Below are positions 31,745 through 33,352 of a DNA stretch of 33,352 nt, one piece after another. Position 1 is the first letter of the stretch, and each line of letters starts with the position of its first letter. The translations under genes were made by a program, and so were the position numbers. This DNA comes from Oscillospiraceae bacterium (GTDB lineage Bacteria > Bacillota > Clostridia > Oscillospirales > Ruminococcaceae), in assembly GCA_016296505.1 (NCBI GenBank), contig JAEDJD010000024.1, forward strand, positions 1-33,352. Reading direction: 5' to 3'. Under the pieces are notes generated by a model. It saw nothing but the letters and a program-made list of their open reading frames with translations. It had not been told where the DNA came from and searched no databases.

Positions 31745-32707
31745 ATGCCAAGCGCAACGAATAGAAAACGTAAAAAGCCTATGACACAGGCTCGTCGTAA
31801 AAAAGCCAAGCAGAAAAAACAGCGGCGCGGTCCGGTGATGCGATTTCGTTTCAGTCAGTTGATTTTGCTTTGGATCTTGAGCTTGATTTTTTGCTTTGGC
31901 GCATATTTATATAACCGTAATTTCCACCCTGAAAAGGATGTTTTTCTTGCAGAATCAGAGGATTCTTCTGTAACGGATGATTCGCAGATAGAATCGCTGC
32001 CGTCGGAGGAAGAACCGCAGGAAATGCCCGATAATACGGAAGCTGTAGAAGCGGAGGATTCAGAATTAACCGAGACGGAGCCGATTCCAACTACAACAAA
32101 AATCAATCCGGTTCCGGAATCTGTGCCGCAGCCGGCAGAGTATCTGAACAAATGTGCATTTCTTGGTGAAATCAATGTTTATCAGCTTGGACAAAACGGA
32201 CTCTTGCAGCCATTTAGCGTTTATGCCAGCGAAAAGCTGTCGCTGACCAATTATATACGTGAATATGTCATGTTGGAAGGTACGACCATTCGTATCATGA
32301 GCGCGATCAATTCTGCAAGCTGCCCGATTTATCTGATGTTCGGTACGGAAAGCCTCGGTACACAGCCTGCCGACCAGACAGCCGATCAGTTTGACCAGCT
32401 TCTGAATTCTGCGATTGCAACAGCGCCGGAAGCACAGATCATTGTACTTTCGATACCGCCGGTTACAGCATTTGCCGAGATAAATGGCGAAACGCCGATT
32501 AAAAACAGTGTGATTGACGATTATAATTCGCGTCTCCTGGAAATCAGCAATAAGCGCGATGTGTATTATGTCGATGTCAACACTGCATTGAAAAATAACG
32601 AGGGTAAACTGAATCCGGAATATGCGGAGGAGGATGGTATCCATCTCAACACAGCTGGAGGACAGGCTCTTTTGAATTATGTTCTGAACCATGTTCCGGT
32701 GGTTTAA
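31745..32707 (+). CDS. Membrane-anchored SGNH/GDSL-like protein with altered catalytic motifs
   Basis: A 320-residue protein: very basic cytoplasmic start (1-35), one TM helix (about 38-57), an acidic Ser/Thr/Pro-rich spacer (60-130) and an extracellular SGNH-type alpha-beta domain (about 135-320). The domain order is recognisable: CAFLGEINVYQL (block I position), YLMFGTESLG (block III), QIIVLSIPPV, YNSRLLEISNKRDVYYVDV and DGIHLNTAGG (block V, D297 and H300). The nucleophilic serine of GDS is replaced (G141-E-I) and the GxND asparagine is also missing (GTE, 200-202). It therefore may be a binding protein and not an esterase. GGGAGGAG gives the start. Such proteins often act on acetylated cell-wall polymers. 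Confidence 0.8.
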   Translation: MPSATNRKRKKPMTQARRKKAKQKKQRRGPVMRFRFSQLILLWILSLIFCFGAYLYNRNFHPEKDVFLAESEDSSVTDDSQIESLPSEEEPQEMPDNTEAVEAEDSELTETEPIPTTTKINPVPESVPQPAEYLNKCAFLGEINVYQLGQNGLLQPFSVYASEKLSLTNYIREYVMLEGTTIRIMSAINSASCPIYLMFGTESLGTQPADQTADQFDQLLNSAIATAPEAQIIVLSIPPVTAFAEINGETPIKNSVIDDYNSRLLEISNKRDVYYVDVNTALKNNEGKLNPEYAEEDGIHLNTAGGQALLNYVLNHVPVV

Positions 32708-32713
32708 TGTCAG

Positions 32714-32750
32714 AAAAAGCAGCGTATCGAGTATTGATACGCTGCTTTTT
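32714..32750 (+). terminator. Terminator after the SGNH-like protein gene
   Basis: A perfect 14-bp stem AAAAGCAGCGTATC / GATACGCTGCTTTT with a six-base loop and a T-run on the plus strand. Confidence 0.92.
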
Positions 32751-32790
32751 ACGTTTCATCTCTACGCAAAAGGCTTGTCAATGTTATGAA

Positions 32791-32824
32791 AAGAGAACCG
32801 CTGCCCGAAAGCAGCGGTTCTCTT
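32791..32824 (-). terminator. Terminator of the threonine-rich surface protein gene
   Basis: A perfect 14-bp stem AAGAGAACCGCTGC / GCAGCGGTTCTCTT with a six-base loop, 14 nt after the stop of the minus-strand gene and followed by TTTTCAT on that strand. Confidence 0.88.
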
Positions 32825-32837
32825 GCGTTTGGAATCA

Positions 32838-33352
32838 TTATATGTCGTCCTCACGGCGCTTGCGAAGTGCGAATGCCGCAGCACTCATGAACACACCAAC
32901 AATTACCAAAGCTGTCGGGGCTGTATCACCGGTCTGCGGAGCAGAGCCGATGCTCGAGTGCGTATTTGGCGTTCTGTTCGGTGTAGTCACGGTTGTTGTT
33001 GTGCTTGTTGCCGAACTTGGCGTCGTTGTCGCGTTGGTCTCTGTTGCAGTGGAATTTGTAGTTGCAGTTGTTTCCGTTGTGGTTCTTGTATGTGTCTCAG
33101 AGTCGCCGGTCAGATCCGTTGTAACTGTTGTGGAAGTTTCCGAAGTAGAAGTGGTTGTTCTGAAATCGGTTTCTCCCTTGATATCTTGTGTGGTCGATGT
33201 AGTTGTGGTTTCTGTCGTGGTTTCCGTAGTCGTTTCCTCAGTTTCGCTACTGCTTTCAGTTTCTGTTGTTTCAGTTGTGGTGGTAGTCGTTGTTGTAGTA
33301 GTCGTTGTTGTAGTAGTCGTTGTTGTAGTAGTCGTTGTTGTAGTAGTCGTTG
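32838..33352 (-). CDS. Threonine-rich surface protein, C-terminal part with sorting-like signal (5' end beyond window)
   Basis: The open frame enters from the right edge and has no start in the window, so only the last 170 residues are seen. It begins with an almost pure threonine stretch, continues as a Thr/Glu/Ser linker (TTTTETTTETTTEETE-like) for about 120 residues and ends in a cell-wall sorting-type signal: SAPQTGDTAP, a hydrophobic helix (TALVIVGVFMSAAAFAL) and the basic tail RKRREDDI. This is the arrangement of sortase substrates, with APQTG where LPxTG is usual. The protein is thus probably anchored to the cell wall, with a functional domain farther upstream outside the window. Such linkers are common in Ruminococcus surface and cellulosome-type proteins. 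Confidence 0.85.
   Translation of the reverse strand, partial: TTTTTTTTTTTTTTTTTTTTTTTTTTETTETESSSETEETTTETTTETTTTSTTQDIKGETDFRTTTSTSETSTTVTTDLTGDSETHTRTTTETTATTNSTATETNATTTPSSATSTTTTVTTPNRTPNTHSSIGSAPQTGDTAPTALVIVGVFMSAAAFALRKRREDDI
33285..33352 (-). repeat. 15-bp tandem repeat encoding polythreonine
   Basis: The unit AGTCGTTGTTGTAGT is repeated exactly about 4.5 times up to the window edge. The repeats are in frame and each encodes five threonines on the minus strand. Exact identity, in contrast with the varied codons nearer the C-terminus, suggests recent expansion. Confidence 0.9.

Noticed and set aside
33285..33352. Tandem repeats at the right edge as a CRISPR array
   Set aside because: Units are 15 bp, contiguous without spacers and in frame as threonine codons of a surface protein.

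Overview
The window looks like a chromosomal stretch of a Firmicute of the class Clostridia, most likely a Ruminococcus-like member of the Oscillospiraceae. The evidence is textbook sigma-A promoters (nearly all with exactly 17-bp spacers), AGGAG-type ribosome sites, medium GC, threonine-rich linkers of the TTTTTE kind in exported proteins, a BofA-like sporulation protein, and the mltG / U32-peptidase and TIGR03960 / DUF2344 gene neighbourhoods usual in Clostridia. The species assignment is inference from gene content only. I see no rRNA, tRNA, CRISPR array, insertion sequence or prophage.

Layout. 1-1580: AI-2E-family transporter, ended by a hairpin shared with the convergent next operon. 1582-3467 (minus): small basic protein, Lrp/AsnC regulator and class I/II aminotransferase, the last two joined by a GTGA overlap. 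3572-5902 (minus): trmB with a C-terminal SHOCT-like tail, a 71-residue membrane protein overlapping its end, and pyrC. 6059-7246 (minus): membrane-anchored VanY-type D,D-carboxypeptidase with a Big2-like domain. 7566-9321: large serine recombinase followed directly by a BofA-like protein. 9446-9898: AT-rich gene for a two-TM protein with a PH-like domain. 10032-10727: PAP2 phosphatase. 10911-11840: cysteine synthase. 11905-19530 (minus): glycogen phosphorylase, intracellular GH13 enzyme, ABC-F ATPase and two tandem paralogous lipoproteins; the phosphorylase has a long, strongly structured 5' leader.

20086-28503 (plus) is a tightly packed run with many 1-14 nt overlaps: DJ-1/PfpI protein, 5-formyltetrahydrofolate cyclo-ligase, MltG, a U32 peptidase (TrhP type), a membrane protein, the TIGR03960 radical SAM protein, a DUF2500-like protein, the DUF2344 partner and a HAD phosphatase. 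Next come a 42-codon hydrophobic ORF and ilvE (28622-30025), a double-domain ThyX-like protein (30169-31509), an anchored SGNH-like protein lacking the usual catalytic residues (31745-32707), and, running off the right edge on the minus strand, the C-terminus of a threonine-rich surface protein with an APQTGD sorting-like signal.

Most of the window is housekeeping: alpha-glucan breakdown, one-carbon and pyrimidine metabolism, amino-acid synthesis, cell-wall processing and RNA modification. The least explained items are the tandem ThyX protein whose two halves each keep a different part of the signature motif, the structured leader of glgP, the recombinase-BofA pair, the Ile/Leu/Val-rich small ORF in front of ilvE, the SGNH pseudo-enzyme candidate and the ABC-F-linked lipoprotein pair. 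I found no clear new multi-gene defence or mobile system.
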